A DNA stretch of 64,000 nt, from contig NZ_VFVY01000001.1 of assembly GCF_006442315.1 (NCBI RefSeq), positions 607,566 to 671,565 of the forward strand, written 5' to 3'. Of this stretch, positions 30,616-39,178 are shown in pieces. The notes below the pieces were generated by a model. That model was given only the letters and a program-made list of their open reading frames with translations, ran no database searches and had not been told where the DNA came from. The stretch's first letter is position 1, and every line of letters starts with the position of its first letter. Origin of the DNA: Mesorhizobium sp. B2-3-4 (GTDB lineage: Bacteria > Pseudomonadota > Alphaproteobacteria > Rhizobiales > Rhizobiaceae). A program made the translations under genes and the position numbers.

Positions 30616-30657
30616 ATTATATATAATTCTTGCCATGCCCAGACTTCATATATAATT
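30616..30657. promoter_or_regulatory. Candidate GntR operator: two AT-rich TATATAATT sites
   Basis: The sequence ATTATATATAAT (30616-30627) is a perfect 12-bp palindrome, and TATATAATT recurs 29 bp later (30649-30657), about three helical turns apart. These AT islands stand out in GC-rich DNA in the spacer between the receptor gene and the GntR gene. FCD-type GntR proteins commonly bind short palindromes beside their own gene. The sites could equally be -10 elements. Confidence 0.5.
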
Positions 30658-30689
30658 TTGGCCAGCCAGACGACGACGGATGGACTGTG

Positions 30690-31463
30690 ATGCAGGATGA
30701 GACCAACTCCACGAAGACGGAGGCAGCCTATCAGCTGTTGCGGCGCGATATACTCACCACGCGCCTCATGCCCGGCGCTCCGCTGAAGCTGAGTGCGCTG
30801 CGCGGCACCTATGGCGTCGGCTGGACGCCATTGCGCGAAGCCTTGTCGCGGCTCGAGGCCGAAAGGCTTGTCACCGCCATCAGTAATCGCGGTTTTACCG
30901 TCGCTCCGGTATCGCGGGCTGAACTGGAAGATCTGGCGCGGGCCAGGATGGTGGTCGAGATACCCTTGTTCCTCGAATCGATGGAAAAGGGCGGCAAGGC
31001 GTGGGAGGATGCAGTCGTCACCGCCCATTACCGGCTCTCCCGTTGCAAGACCGCGGTCGACGATCCCTCGGATGCGGCCGTCGACAAATGGGACGAAAGC
31101 CATGAAGCCTTCCATGCAGCGCTGCTGAGTGCGGCCACATGCAACTGGCTGCTGCGTTTCCGCTCGACAATCTCGGATCAGCTGCGCCGCCATCATCGTT
31201 TTCTCGGTCTGGCGCCGACATTGCGGGCCGCGGCGGGCCTCAAGGATGGCTATGAAGAGGCGATGGCGGCACTGCGCGAGGCGATGGCGATCGAACATCA
31301 CACGGCGATCATGGAAGCCGCGCTCGATCGTGACATCGAGCGGGCCAAGGCGCTGATGGCGGCCCATATCGGCTACACGCTGCACGTCTATGTCCACAGC
31401 GAAGACAGCGGCACCGAAAGACATGCGGCGCGCGCCGGCAGCTTGAAAGCTGTCGCCAGATGA
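30690..31463 (+). CDS. GntR-family transcriptional regulator, FCD subfamily
   Basis: A 257-residue regulator. The N-terminal winged helix-turn-helix is AAYQLLRRDILTTRLMPGAPLKLSALRGTYGVGWTPLREALSRLEAERLV (about 12-61), the standard GntR pattern; the C-terminal half (about 80-230) is helical with the spaced Asp/His pattern of FCD domains (EAMAIEHHTAIMEAALDRDIERAKALMAAHI). The ATG at 30690 gives a normal N-terminus. It is divergent from the ABC-kynU operon and overlaps the dehydratase gene by four bases, so it may control both. The effector is unknown. Confidence 0.87.
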   Translation: MQDETNSTKTEAAYQLLRRDILTTRLMPGAPLKLSALRGTYGVGWTPLREALSRLEAERLVTAISNRGFTVAPVSRAELEDLARARMVVEIPLFLESMEKGGKAWEDAVVTAHYRLSRCKTAVDDPSDAAVDKWDESHEAFHAALLSAATCNWLLRFRSTISDQLRRHHRFLGLAPTLRAAAGLKDGYEEAMAALREAMAIEHHTAIMEAALDRDIERAKALMAAHIGYTLHVYVHSEDSGTERHAARAGSLKAVAR

Positions 31464-32434
31464 TGCCGGCGCCCGTGCGTCGGCCGACGCTCGACGAGAT
31501 AAAGGCAGCTCGCGAGCGGCTTGCTGCATGGTTGCCGCGAACCCCGCTGCTGCATCTCGATCTCGGCCGTCCCGACCAGCGCATGTTCCTCAAGCTCGAG
31601 ACCTTGTCGCCCATCGGCGCCTTCAAGATCAGGCCGGCGCTGAATGCCTTGCTTTCCCGCGACGCGGATGCCTTGCGCCATGGCGTTGCGACAGTCAGCT
31701 CCGGCAACATGGCCTATGGCATGGCCTGGGCGGCAAGGGCGCTGGGCGTACCAATGGCGGCCTACATGTATGCCGACGCGCCCCAGACCAAGATCGACGG
31801 AGTCCGCCGCCTTGGCGGCGACGTGCGTTTCGTTTCCCATGACACCTGGTGGCGCTACATCGTCGGTGCCGAACGGCCCGATGGTCCGGAGCTCCTCGTC
31901 AATCCCGTCACCGATCAGGCGGTTCTGGCCGGCAACGGGACGATCGGGCTCGAGATCGTCGAGGATCTGCCTGACGTCGATTGCGTGCTGACGCCCTATG
32001 GCGGCGGCGGCATGACGTCGGGTGTCGCCAGCGCGGTGAAGGCGCTGCGCGGCGAGGCCAAGATATTCGCCGTCGAGGATGAGAGCGCGGCACCGGTCAG
32101 CGCCGCGCTGGCGGCGGGGCGGATTGTCGAGATCGCCACACGCCCCTCCTTCATCAAAAGCATTGGCGGCCCCTCCCTGGTGCCCGACCTGTGGCCGTTG
32201 GCAAACCAGCTTATCGACGGCGCTATTGCCGTCAGCCTGGATCAGGTTACGGAGGCGATGCGGCTTCTGTTCTCCAAGGCCAAAGTCGTCGCGGAGGGCG
32301 CTGGCGCCGCCGCCTTGGCGGCCGCCCTCAACGGCAGGCAGGCGACCGGCAACGTCGTCTGCGTCATCTCCGGCGGCAATATCGACGCTGCCGCCTATGC
32401 GCAGGTGCTGGCGGGCAATATCCCATCAGCCTGA
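31460..32434 (+). CDS. PLP-dependent threonine/serine dehydratase-like protein
   Basis: Fold-type II PLP enzyme of 324 residues related to threonine deaminase (TdcB/IlvA catalytic part). The Schiff-base lysine is Lys56 in SPIGAFKIR (the family motif S.KxR with flanking variation), SSGNMAYGMAWAA is the substrate loop, and the phosphate-cup Gly tetrad is in TPYGGGGMTSG (about 177). There is no ACT regulatory domain. The substrate could be threonine, serine or a hydroxy-amino acid. It is translationally coupled to the GntR gene (ATGA). Its link to kynurenine metabolism is not obvious. Confidence 0.83.
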   Translation: MMPAPVRRPTLDEIKAARERLAAWLPRTPLLHLDLGRPDQRMFLKLETLSPIGAFKIRPALNALLSRDADALRHGVATVSSGNMAYGMAWAARALGVPMAAYMYADAPQTKIDGVRRLGGDVRFVSHDTWWRYIVGAERPDGPELLVNPVTDQAVLAGNGTIGLEIVEDLPDVDCVLTPYGGGGMTSGVASAVKALRGEAKIFAVEDESAAPVSAALAAGRIVEIATRPSFIKSIGGPSLVPDLWPLANQLIDGAIAVSLDQVTEAMRLLFSKAKVVAEGAGAAALAAALNGRQATGNVVCVISGGNIDAAAYAQVLAGNIPSA

Positions 32435-32458
32435 AGCCGCGGCCACAGAGCCGTGGCT
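32435..32458 (+). terminator. Hairpin after the dehydratase gene
   Basis: Arms of 9 bp (AGCCGCGGC and GCCGTGGCT, one G-U pair) begin immediately after the stop codon, with a 6-nt loop. The following TGTGCGTTTCCC is only mildly T-rich, so efficiency is uncertain. Confidence 0.5.
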
Positions 32459-32879
32459 GTGCGTTTCCCTCCTGGCGCAGCGAACACAATCGTCCTCGGT
32501 CGCGTGGGCCTGGAACAGACCGGCAACGGCGCCGGTTGGCGATTTGGCTTCGTTTCGTTCTCCGGAAACTGGCCAGGTCGATGGCGGCGAGGCGCGTCCA
32601 AACATGATTGTCCGCCCTTCCGGGCGAGCCGCATAGATTGTGGCGCAGAACCTCATTGTGCGCCGAAAAATGCAATAAAATCAGCTACCTGAAACGTTCG
32701 CATGGCGGCGATATACGTTCGCGGCCTTCCCGCGTAGCCCTCACTATGGTTACCGTCGGCTCACCATATTCATTAAACTTTAAACAGTTGCGGAACACAA
32801 CTGGAACAGATAGTGTTTGTTCTGGGTTTGTTTTTCTGATTCTGAACAGAACCCTTGTTCGGATGCCTTGGGGGCCGCC
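32459..32879. other. 421-bp non-coding region upstream of lexA
   Basis: Short open frames exist on both strands, but none looks coding. The right half is AT-rich and should hold the lexA promoter. It contains an SOS box (listed separately), a near-match GTTC-N7-GTTT at 32819-32833, and a direct repeat ACGTTCGC at 32694-32701 and 32715-32722, 21 bp apart. Confidence 0.6.
32793..32807. promoter_or_regulatory. LexA (SOS) box
   Basis: GAAC-ACAACTG-GAAC is an exact match to the direct-repeat SOS box of alphaproteobacteria (GAACN7GAAC or its complement GTTCN7GTTC). It lies 73 bp upstream of the lexA start, where autoregulation is expected. A weaker second half-matching copy follows at 32819. Confidence 0.85.
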
Positions 32880-33623
32880 ATGCTGACACGCAAGCAACAT
32901 GAATTGCTGATGTTCATCCACGAACGGCTCAAGGAGAGCGGGATACCGCCCTCCTTCGACGAGATGAAAGAGGCACTCGATCTTGCCTCCAAGTCGGGTA
33001 TCCATCGCCTGATCACGGCGCTGGAGGAACGCGGCTTTATCAGGCGGTTGCCCAATCGGGCACGCGCGCTCGAAGTGCTGCGGCTGCCGGACTCGATCGC
33101 GCCCGGCCTCAACGCGGCGAAGAAATTCTCGCCAAGCGTCATCCAGGGCAGTCTTGGCCAGGGCAATCTCGGCCGCCAGATCAAGCCGGCGGCGGCACCT
33201 TCGCGCCTGCCCGCGGCCGGCAATGACGACGATGCCGTTTCAGCCGTGTCGATCCCGGTCATGGGCCGTATCGCCGCCGGTGTGCCGATCGATGCCATTC
33301 AGCACCAGACGCATTCGATCTCGGTGCCGCCTGAAATGATCATGGGTGGCGAGCACTACGCGCTGGAGGTCAAGGGCGACTCGATGATCGAGGCCGGTAT
33401 CTTCGACGGCGACACGGTCATTATCCGAAATGCCGATACGGCAAGCCCGGGTGAAATCGTCGTGGCGCTGGTCGACGAGGAGGAAGCGACGCTGAAGCGG
33501 TTCCGCCGCAAGGGCGCATCGATCGCGCTCGAAGCCGCCAACCCAGCCTATGAAACACGCATTTTCGGGCCCGACAGGGTCAAGGTGCAAGGCAGGCTGG
33601 TCGGGTTGATCAGACGCTACTGA
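32880..33623 (+). CDS. lexA: SOS-response repressor LexA
   Basis: Represses DNA-repair genes until RecA triggers self-cleavage. The protein has 247 residues. The N-terminal winged helix is [45 protein letters not shown]; the linker is long; the cleavage bond is Ala133-Gly134 in RIAAGVPI; the catalytic pair is Ser168 ([10 protein letters not shown]) and Lys206 (ATLKRF). The ATG at 32880 is the standard start. The 3' end overlaps the convergent comEC gene by seven bases, so transcripts of the two genes are complementary at their ends. Confidence 0.97.
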   Translation: MLTRKQHELLMFIHERLKESGIPPSFDEMKEALDLASKSGIHRLITALEERGFIRRLPNRARALEVLRLPDSIAPGLNAAKKFSPSVIQGSLGQGNLGRQIKPAAAPSRLPAAGNDDDAVSAVSIPVMGRIAAGVPIDAIQHQTHSISVPPEMIMGGEHYALEVKGDSMIEAGIFDGDTVIIRNADTASPGEIVVALVDEEEATLKRFRRKGASIALEAANPAYETRIFGPDRVKVQGRLVGLIRRY

Positions 33624-36073
33624 GCCGGCTTGCCATCGGGCTTGTCAGGCTTTTTGTAGGGCGGCAATCCCCTCGCCTCGCGTGAGAATTTACGCTGCTC
33701 GTGCCAGGGCCGGTATGGGCTGTCGACGGCGAATTCGATCTTGGCCGGGGTGGTGGCCGATTGAGGGTTGAAGAAGACGGCGGCACTTCCCTTGCGGGCG
33801 AGCTGCCTTTTCGTGACGACGAGAACCAGCGGATTGTGGCAGGCGTCGTAGGCGGTTGCGTCGTTGACGACGATCAGGTCGGCGAAAGCGCAGGCCTTCC
33901 AGGTATCCTTGCGGTCCTCCACATGCGCGATGATCGCACCTGAAGGGTGCCTGGCGAGACAGACGCCTTCGGTGCAGTAGAACGGCGCTCCCGCCGGCAG
34001 TTCTACCGCATCGCCGATGGCGAATTGCCCATCCGCCTCGTTGAATGTCTCCGGCACGACGATGGCTTCGGACGTCAGCGCGCGCTTCCAGTTATCGACT
34101 GTGAATTCGTTCGGACGAGCCCGGCTGACCGCGAGTTCGCCACCGCCGATCGGCAGCGCGACCAGCCGCGCGTCTTCCGAGATCAGCACATCGGGCGGGC
34201 GCGTGTCCGACACGCTCAGCAGGCCGGCAAGTGCGAAGGGCAGCGCGGCAAGCCGCAACCAGGTCGTCGCCATCGTCGCTATGACCAGCGCGACGGTTAC
34301 CAGCAGCACGGATTGCAGCGAAATCAGTCCGACCCCATCAATTGGCGAGCGCTCCGATATCCACGCCGATATGGCGATCATCGCCGTCAGACCTTTGCCC
34401 ATGAGGTAGAGAGCCGGCCAATCCAGCCCGACTGGCATCAGCAACGCGCTGGCGACCGCCAGGAACATCACGACCGACACGATCGGCATGACGGCCAGGT
34501 TGGCGAACAGGCTGAGCGGCGACACCCGCTGGAAGTGCCAGATGGCAAACAGCGCCGTGGCACTGCCGGCGATGATGGACGTCATGGCCAGTCCGCCTGC
34601 CCCCAAAAGGAGTTTCCGCGTCAGGAACCCGGCCAGGGATCGCTTGGTCGGTGGTGGCCGCGTCTTTCCACCACGGTGGTCGGCCCAGCCGGCATAGGCG
34701 CCGACCAGCGCGGCGGTCGCCGCGAAAGACATCTGGAAACTCGGGCCGACGACTTCGTGCGGCGACACCACGATGACGGCAATGGCCGAGATCGCCAGAT
34801 TGCGCATGGTCAGTGCCGCGCGATCGAACAGGACGGCAATCAGCATCACGGCCAGCATGATGAAGCTGCGCTCGGCGGCAACGACGACACCTGAAATGAT
34901 GAGATAGGCGGCAATCGACAACAATGCGGCGGCCGCAGCATATTTCTTGACCGGGCGGCGCGAGGAAAAGTCCGGAAACAGCGCGAATGCGCCGCGCATC
35001 AGCATCATGATGGTGCCCGCGACCAGCGCCATGTGCAGTCCGGAAATGGAAATGATGTGATAAATGCCTGTCCGCCGCATGGCTTCGTTGATTTCATCGG
35101 GAATGCCCGCGCGCACCCCGACCATCAGCGCCGCCGCGATCTCGCCTTCGGCGCCACCGACGCTGGCTCTGATATGGTCGGCGATGTCTTGCCTGGTGTT
35201 CTCTACCGACGAGGAAAGGCGCGACCACAGCGGTGCCTCATCGTCGGCGGCAACGATCCTAGGCGTTCCCATGAAGAAGCCGCTGCCGCCGATCCCGGCG
35301 AAATAGCTGTCGAAAGAAAAATCATAACTGTCCGGGCGCACCGGACCGGTCGGCGGCAACAGTCTGGCGTAGCCGCTCACCAGCGAACCAGCCTTCATGC
35401 CAGGTGGTATCCTGGCGGCGGAAATGCGGACCCGTTCCGGTGCATAGCGCAATTTCGGCCGCGCGGTGGATGTCACGTCGATGGTCAACCGGACACGTCC
35501 GGTTTCCATATAGTCGAGCGACACCACCCGGCCGGTGACCTGCGTGGCGATCTCCGAACCGAGCATCCGGGTCCCCGCCCGCCAGGTCTCAACCTTGGCG
35601 GCAAGCACACCAAGGGCGCATAGCAGCCCGGCAATCAGACATAGATGGGTTCTGGGCCAGGATCGCGTGACGAGCGCAAGCAACGCCATCAGCACGACGG
35701 CGGCGATCGGTTGGACAAAGCCCGGTTCGGCCGCCATCGAGAAATAGACGATGACGCCGAAGGCCAGGAACACCGGCACCAGCAGGAACGCGATGCCGCG
35801 ATCGAGCTCCAACGCGGCCGCAGAAGCCACGCCCGCTTGCAGTCGCGGCCGTGAAAGACGGCCGAGATGGCGGCGCAGGCGAACCACCGCATGGGTTCTC
35901 GACACTGTGACCGGCGCGTTGTCGCCCTCAGGCAAGAACTGCTCGCCGGGGTGCGGCGCGGGCAATTTTGCCGGCGCCGGTGGCGCGAGCGCGGGATTGG
36001 CAAACAGGGACCGCTCGCTGACGCCGACAACGGCGTCCTCGCCCCGATCCGAGCCCCTGCCTCCTCCAGTCAT
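33617..36073 (-). CDS. comEC: ComEC/Rec2 family competence protein
   Basis: Polytopic inner-membrane protein of 818 residues related to the DNA-uptake channel ComEC. The N-terminal part has hydrophobic segments and a soluble DUF4131/OB-like region; the competence domain includes the hallmark [17 protein letters not shown] (about 290-306). The C-terminal region (about 600-800) occupies the place of the metallo-beta-lactamase domain, but no HxHxDH motif is visible, so the nuclease-like metal site seems to be missing. Rhizobia are not generally known for natural competence. The start at 36073 is chosen over one nine codons upstream by N-terminal style; it is divergent from gltX. Confidence 0.85.
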   Translation of the reverse strand: MTGGGRGSDRGEDAVVGVSERSLFANPALAPPAPAKLPAPHPGEQFLPEGDNAPVTVSRTHAVVRLRRHLGRLSRPRLQAGVASAAALELDRGIAFLLVPVFLAFGVIVYFSMAAEPGFVQPIAAVVLMALLALVTRSWPRTHLCLIAGLLCALGVLAAKVETWRAGTRMLGSEIATQVTGRVVSLDYMETGRVRLTIDVTSTARPKLRYAPERVRISAARIPPGMKAGSLVSGYARLLPPTGPVRPDSYDFSFDSYFAGIGGSGFFMGTPRIVAADDEAPLWSRLSSSVENTRQDIADHIRASVGGAEGEIAAALMVGVRAGIPDEINEAMRRTGIYHIISISGLHMALVAGTIMMLMRGAFALFPDFSSRRPVKKYAAAAALLSIAAYLIISGVVVAAERSFIMLAVMLIAVLFDRAALTMRNLAISAIAVIVVSPHEVVGPSFQMSFAATAALVGAYAGWADHRGGKTRPPPTKRSLAGFLTRKLLLGAGGLAMTSIIAGSATALFAIWHFQRVSPLSLFANLAVMPIVSVVMFLAVASALLMPVGLDWPALYLMGKGLTAMIAISAWISERSPIDGVGLISLQSVLLVTVALVIATMATTWLRLAALPFALAGLLSVSDTRPPDVLISEDARLVALPIGGGELAVSRARPNEFTVDNWKRALTSEAIVVPETFNEADGQFAIGDAVELPAGAPFYCTEGVCLARHPSGAIIAHVEDRKDTWKACAFADLIVVNDATAYDACHNPLVLVVTKRQLARKGSAAVFFNPQSATTPAKIEFAVDSPYRPWHEQRKFSREARGLPPYKKPDKPDGKPAQ

Positions 36074-36176
36074 CGGGTCTGCCCCTTGCGCCCTCGACAC
36101 CCTATGCTACATGAACCCGCAACGCGCGAAAGTCCGCGCATTCCACATCCAGCTTCAGACGTTTTCCGAGAGTTTT

Positions 36177-37601
36177 ATGTCCGACAAGGTCGTCACCCGT
36201 TTTGCCCCCTCGCCCACCGGCTACCTGCACATTGGCGGCGCGCGCACGGCGCTGTTCAACTGGCTCTATGCCAGGCACACCGGCGGCACGATGCTGCTGC
36301 GCATCGAGGACACCGATCGCGAGCGCTCGACCGATGCGGCTACCGCGGCCATCCTCGACGGTTTGACCTGGCTTGGCCTTTCATGGGACGGCGATGCTGT
36401 CTCCCAGTTCGAGCGTGCGCCACGCCACCGCGAGGTGGCCGAGGAACTGGTGCGCCTGGGCAAGGCTTATTACAGCTATGAGACGCCGGCTGAACTCGAT
36501 GCGATGCGCGAGGCCGCGCGCGCCAAGGGCCTGCCGCCGCGCTACAACGGCCACTGGCGCGACCGCGATCCGTCGGAGGCACCCGCCGGCGTCAAGGGCG
36601 CGATCCGCGTCAAGGCCCCGACCGAGGGCGAGACGGTGGTGCAGGACCGCGTCCAGGGCGAGGTGCGCTTCCCCAACAAGGATCTCGACGACTTCATCAT
36701 CCTGCGTTCGGATGGCAACCCGACCTATATGCATGCCGTCGTCGTCGACGATCACGACATGGGCGTCACCCACATCATCCGTGGCGACGACCATCTCACC
36801 AACGCCGCCCGCCAAACCGTTATCTACAACGCCATGGGGTGGGATGTGCCGTCGATGTCGCATATCCCGCTGATCCACGGCGCCGACGGCGCCAAGCTGT
36901 CGAAGCGGCACGGCGCGCTCGGCGTCGAGGCCTATCGCGCCATGGGCTATCTGCCTCAGGCGCTGCTGAACTACTTGGCGCGTCTCGGCTGGAGCCATGG
37001 CGACGACGAGATCATGTCGATCAAGGACATGGTCTCATGGTTCGACATCGGCGACGTCAACAAGGGCGCGGCACGCTTCGACTTCGCCAAGCTGGAAGCG
37101 ATCAACGGCGCGCATATGCGCCGCATGGCCGACACCGAACTGTTCGACATCTTCGTAGCGACGTTGCCCTATCTCGAAGGTGGGTCGGCGATGGCGGCGC
37201 GCCTCGACGAGAACAACAAGGCGCAGCTGCTGGCAGCCCTTCCTGGCCTGAAGGAGCGTGCCAAGACGCTGGTCGAGCTCGTCGATGGGGCCGCTTTCCT
37301 GTTTGCCACGCGGCCACTGCCGATCGACGACAAGGCGGCACTCCTTCTCAACGATGACGCCCGCAAGATCCTGCGTGGTGCTCACGAAGCTTTGAAGTCG
37401 CTGTCCGGCGACTGGACGGCGGCCACGGCAGAGGCGGCGATCCGCGACTATGCGACGGCTGGCAGCCACAAGCTTGGCGCCGTGGCCCAGCCGCTGCGGG
37501 CTGCCTTGACCGGCAAAAGCACCTCGCCGGGCGTGTTCGACGTGCTGGCGGTGCTGGGACGTGAGGAAAGCCTGGCGCGCATAGCCGATCAAATCGATTA
37601 G
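36177..37601 (+). CDS. gltX: Glutamyl-tRNA synthetase
   Basis: Charges tRNA(Glu), and possibly tRNA(Gln) in organisms that use GatCAB. The protein has 474 residues, class I. The HIGH-type motif is LHIGG (17-21) in [25 protein letters not shown], and the KMSKS equivalent is KLSKRHGA (about 239-246). [27 protein letters not shown] is the conserved GluRS active-site region. The ATG at 36177 gives the family N-terminus [15 protein letters not shown]; the frame is open for over 400 bp upstream, antisense to comEC. Alphaproteobacteria often carry two gltX genes, and this could be either. Confidence 0.96.
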   Translation: MSDKVVTRFAPSPTGYLHIGGARTALFNWLYARHTGGTMLLRIEDTDRERSTDAATAAILDGLTWLGLSWDGDAVSQFERAPRHREVAEELVRLGKAYYSYETPAELDAMREAARAKGLPPRYNGHWRDRDPSEAPAGVKGAIRVKAPTEGETVVQDRVQGEVRFPNKDLDDFIILRSDGNPTYMHAVVVDDHDMGVTHIIRGDDHLTNAARQTVIYNAMGWDVPSMSHIPLIHGADGAKLSKRHGALGVEAYRAMGYLPQALLNYLARLGWSHGDDEIMSIKDMVSWFDIGDVNKGAARFDFAKLEAINGAHMRRMADTELFDIFVATLPYLEGGSAMAARLDENNKAQLLAALPGLKERAKTLVELVDGAAFLFATRPLPIDDKAALLLNDDARKILRGAHEALKSLSGDWTAATAEAAIRDYATAGSHKLGAVAQPLRAALTGKSTSPGVFDVLAVLGREESLARIADQID

Positions 37602-37784
37602 GAGCAAACTGGCCCAAGAAGATTGGCATTGAAAGGCGCGTTTCGCAGTGCAACATTAGGCCTTGGCCCAATCTGGCACGCACCTCCTAAAATGCGGTGG
37701 CGAATACGCGCATTGCGGTGATTTCGACGTGTCGCTTTGCACGAATTGCCTTTGCCGGCATGAGGAAACGAGAAGGAGTTTGCA

Positions 37785-39113
37785 ATGACCGAAGCTGCGA
37801 AAAAACTGGATGTGGGCGGCAAGAGCCAAGAGGCCACGGCAACGCTGGAATTCGCCGGCAAGACCCACGAATTCAAGGTGCGAAGCGGCTCGGTCGGACC
37901 TGACGTCATCGACATCGCCTCGCTCTACAGCACCACCGGCGCCTTCACCTACGACCCCGGCTTCACCTCGACGGCAAGCTGCGAATCGGAGATCACCTTC
38001 ATCGACGGCGATGCCGGCATTCTCCTGCACCGCGGCTATCCGATCGACCAGTTGGCCGAACATGGCGACTTTCTCGAAGTCTGCTACCTCTTGCTTTACG
38101 GCGAACTGCCGACCAAGGCGCAGAAGGATGATTTCGACTACCGCGTGACGCGCCACACCATGGTGCACGAGCAGATGTCGCGCTTCTTCACCGGTTTCCG
38201 CCGCGACGCTCACCCAATGGCGGTCATGTGCGGCGTGGTCGGCGCGCTGTCGGCCTTCTATCACGACTCGACCGACATCTCCGATCCGTACCAGCGCATG
38301 GTCGCTTCCATGCGGCTCATCGCCAAGATGCCGACGATCGCGGCCATGGCCTATAAATACCACATCGGCCAGCCCTTCATTTACCCGAAGAACGACCTCG
38401 GTTTCGCGGCAAACTTCCTGCATATGTGCTTTGCCGTGCCTTGCGAGGAGTACAAGATCAACCCGGTGCTGGCGCGCGCCATGGAGCGCATCTTCATCCT
38501 GCATGCCGACCATGAGCAGAACGCGTCGACCTCGACCGTTCGTCTCGCCGGCTCTTCGGGCGCCAACCCGTTCGCCTGCATCGCCGCGGGCATCGCTTGC
38601 CTGTGGGGTCCGGCCCATGGCGGCGCCAACGAAGCGGCGCTGAACATGCTGGGCGAGATCGGCCATGTCGATCACATCCCGGAATTCATCGCCCGCGCCA
38701 AGGACAAGAACGATCCGTTCCGCCTGATGGGCTTTGGCCACCGCGTCTACAAGAACTACGATCCTCGCGCGAAAATCATGCAGAAGACCGCGCATGAGGT
38801 TCTGGGCGAACTCGGCATCAAGGACGATCCGCTGCTCGACATCGCGATGGAACTGGAAAAGATCGCGCTCACCGATCCCTATTTCATCGAAAAGAAGCTC
38901 TACCCCAACGTCGATTTCTATTCCGGCATCACGCTGAAGGCGCTGGGCTTCCCCACCACCATGTTCACCGTGCTGTTCGCGGTCGCCCGCACGGTCGGCT
39001 GGATCGCGCAATGGAAGGAAATGATCGAGGATCCGCGCCAGAAGATCGGCCGCCCGCGCCAGCTCTACACAGGCGCGCCGGAGCGCGACTACGTGCCGAT
39101 TGCCAAGCGGTAA
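37785..39113 (+). CDS. gltA: Citrate synthase
   Basis: Condenses acetyl-CoA and oxaloacetate at the entry of the citric acid cycle. The protein has 442 residues and belongs to the type II (large, NADH-sensitive) bacterial group. Catalytic residues are in [10 protein letters not shown] and [26 protein letters not shown] and [31 protein letters not shown] are also conserved. AAGGAG lies seven bases before the ATG. A spacer of 183 bp separates it from gltX and would carry a promoter. It ends next to a heptad repeat array facing lpxB. Confidence 0.97.
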   Translation: MTEAAKKLDVGGKSQEATATLEFAGKTHEFKVRSGSVGPDVIDIASLYSTTGAFTYDPGFTSTASCESEITFIDGDAGILLHRGYPIDQLAEHGDFLEVCYLLLYGELPTKAQKDDFDYRVTRHTMVHEQMSRFFTGFRRDAHPMAVMCGVVGALSAFYHDSTDISDPYQRMVASMRLIAKMPTIAAMAYKYHIGQPFIYPKNDLGFAANFLHMCFAVPCEEYKINPVLARAMERIFILHADHEQNASTSTVRLAGSSGANPFACIAAGIACLWGPAHGGANEAALNMLGEIGHVDHIPEFIARAKDKNDPFRLMGFGHRVYKNYDPRAKIMQKTAHEVLGELGIKDDPLLDIAMELEKIALTDPYFIEKKLYPNVDFYSGITLKALGFPTTMFTVLFAVARTVGWIAQWKEMIEDPRQKIGRPRQLYTGAPERDYVPIAKR

Positions 39114-39121
39114 CGAGAAAA

Positions 39122-39178
39122 AGTGAGTAGTCAGTGGTGATGGTCCGCTTCACTACTCACTACTCACTACTCACTACT
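39122..39178. repeat. Heptad repeat array (CACTACT) with inverted copy, convergent junction
   Basis: Four exact CACTACT units run from 39151 to 39178; an inverted stretch GTGAGTAGT lies at 39123-39131, giving a 9-bp stem. The array fills the gap between gltA (plus strand) and lpxB (minus strand), and the TAG stop of lpxB is inside the last unit. The unit shares the CTACT core with the array at 12050-12120, and both have the same placement, so they probably belong to one repeat family. Confidence 0.85.

Noticed and set aside
29547..31529. Reading the ABC receptor gene as a 660-residue protein
   Set aside because: The first half is antisense to the GntR gene. The signal peptide and GGAGG site place the real start at 30536/30533.
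32459..32816. Small genes of 75-100 codons upstream of lexA
   Set aside because: Several overlapping short frames on both strands compete, none with a ribosome binding site or a protein-like composition.
22822..32879. Recent genomic island carried by an integrase or IS
   Set aside because: No integrase, transposase, tRNA gene or flanking direct repeats were seen at the edges of the kynurenine block, and its codon style resembles the neighbours.
36074..36176. Long N-terminal extension of gltX into the comEC region
   Set aside because: The GluRS N-terminus begins exactly at [15 protein letters not shown]; upstream codons are antisense to comEC.
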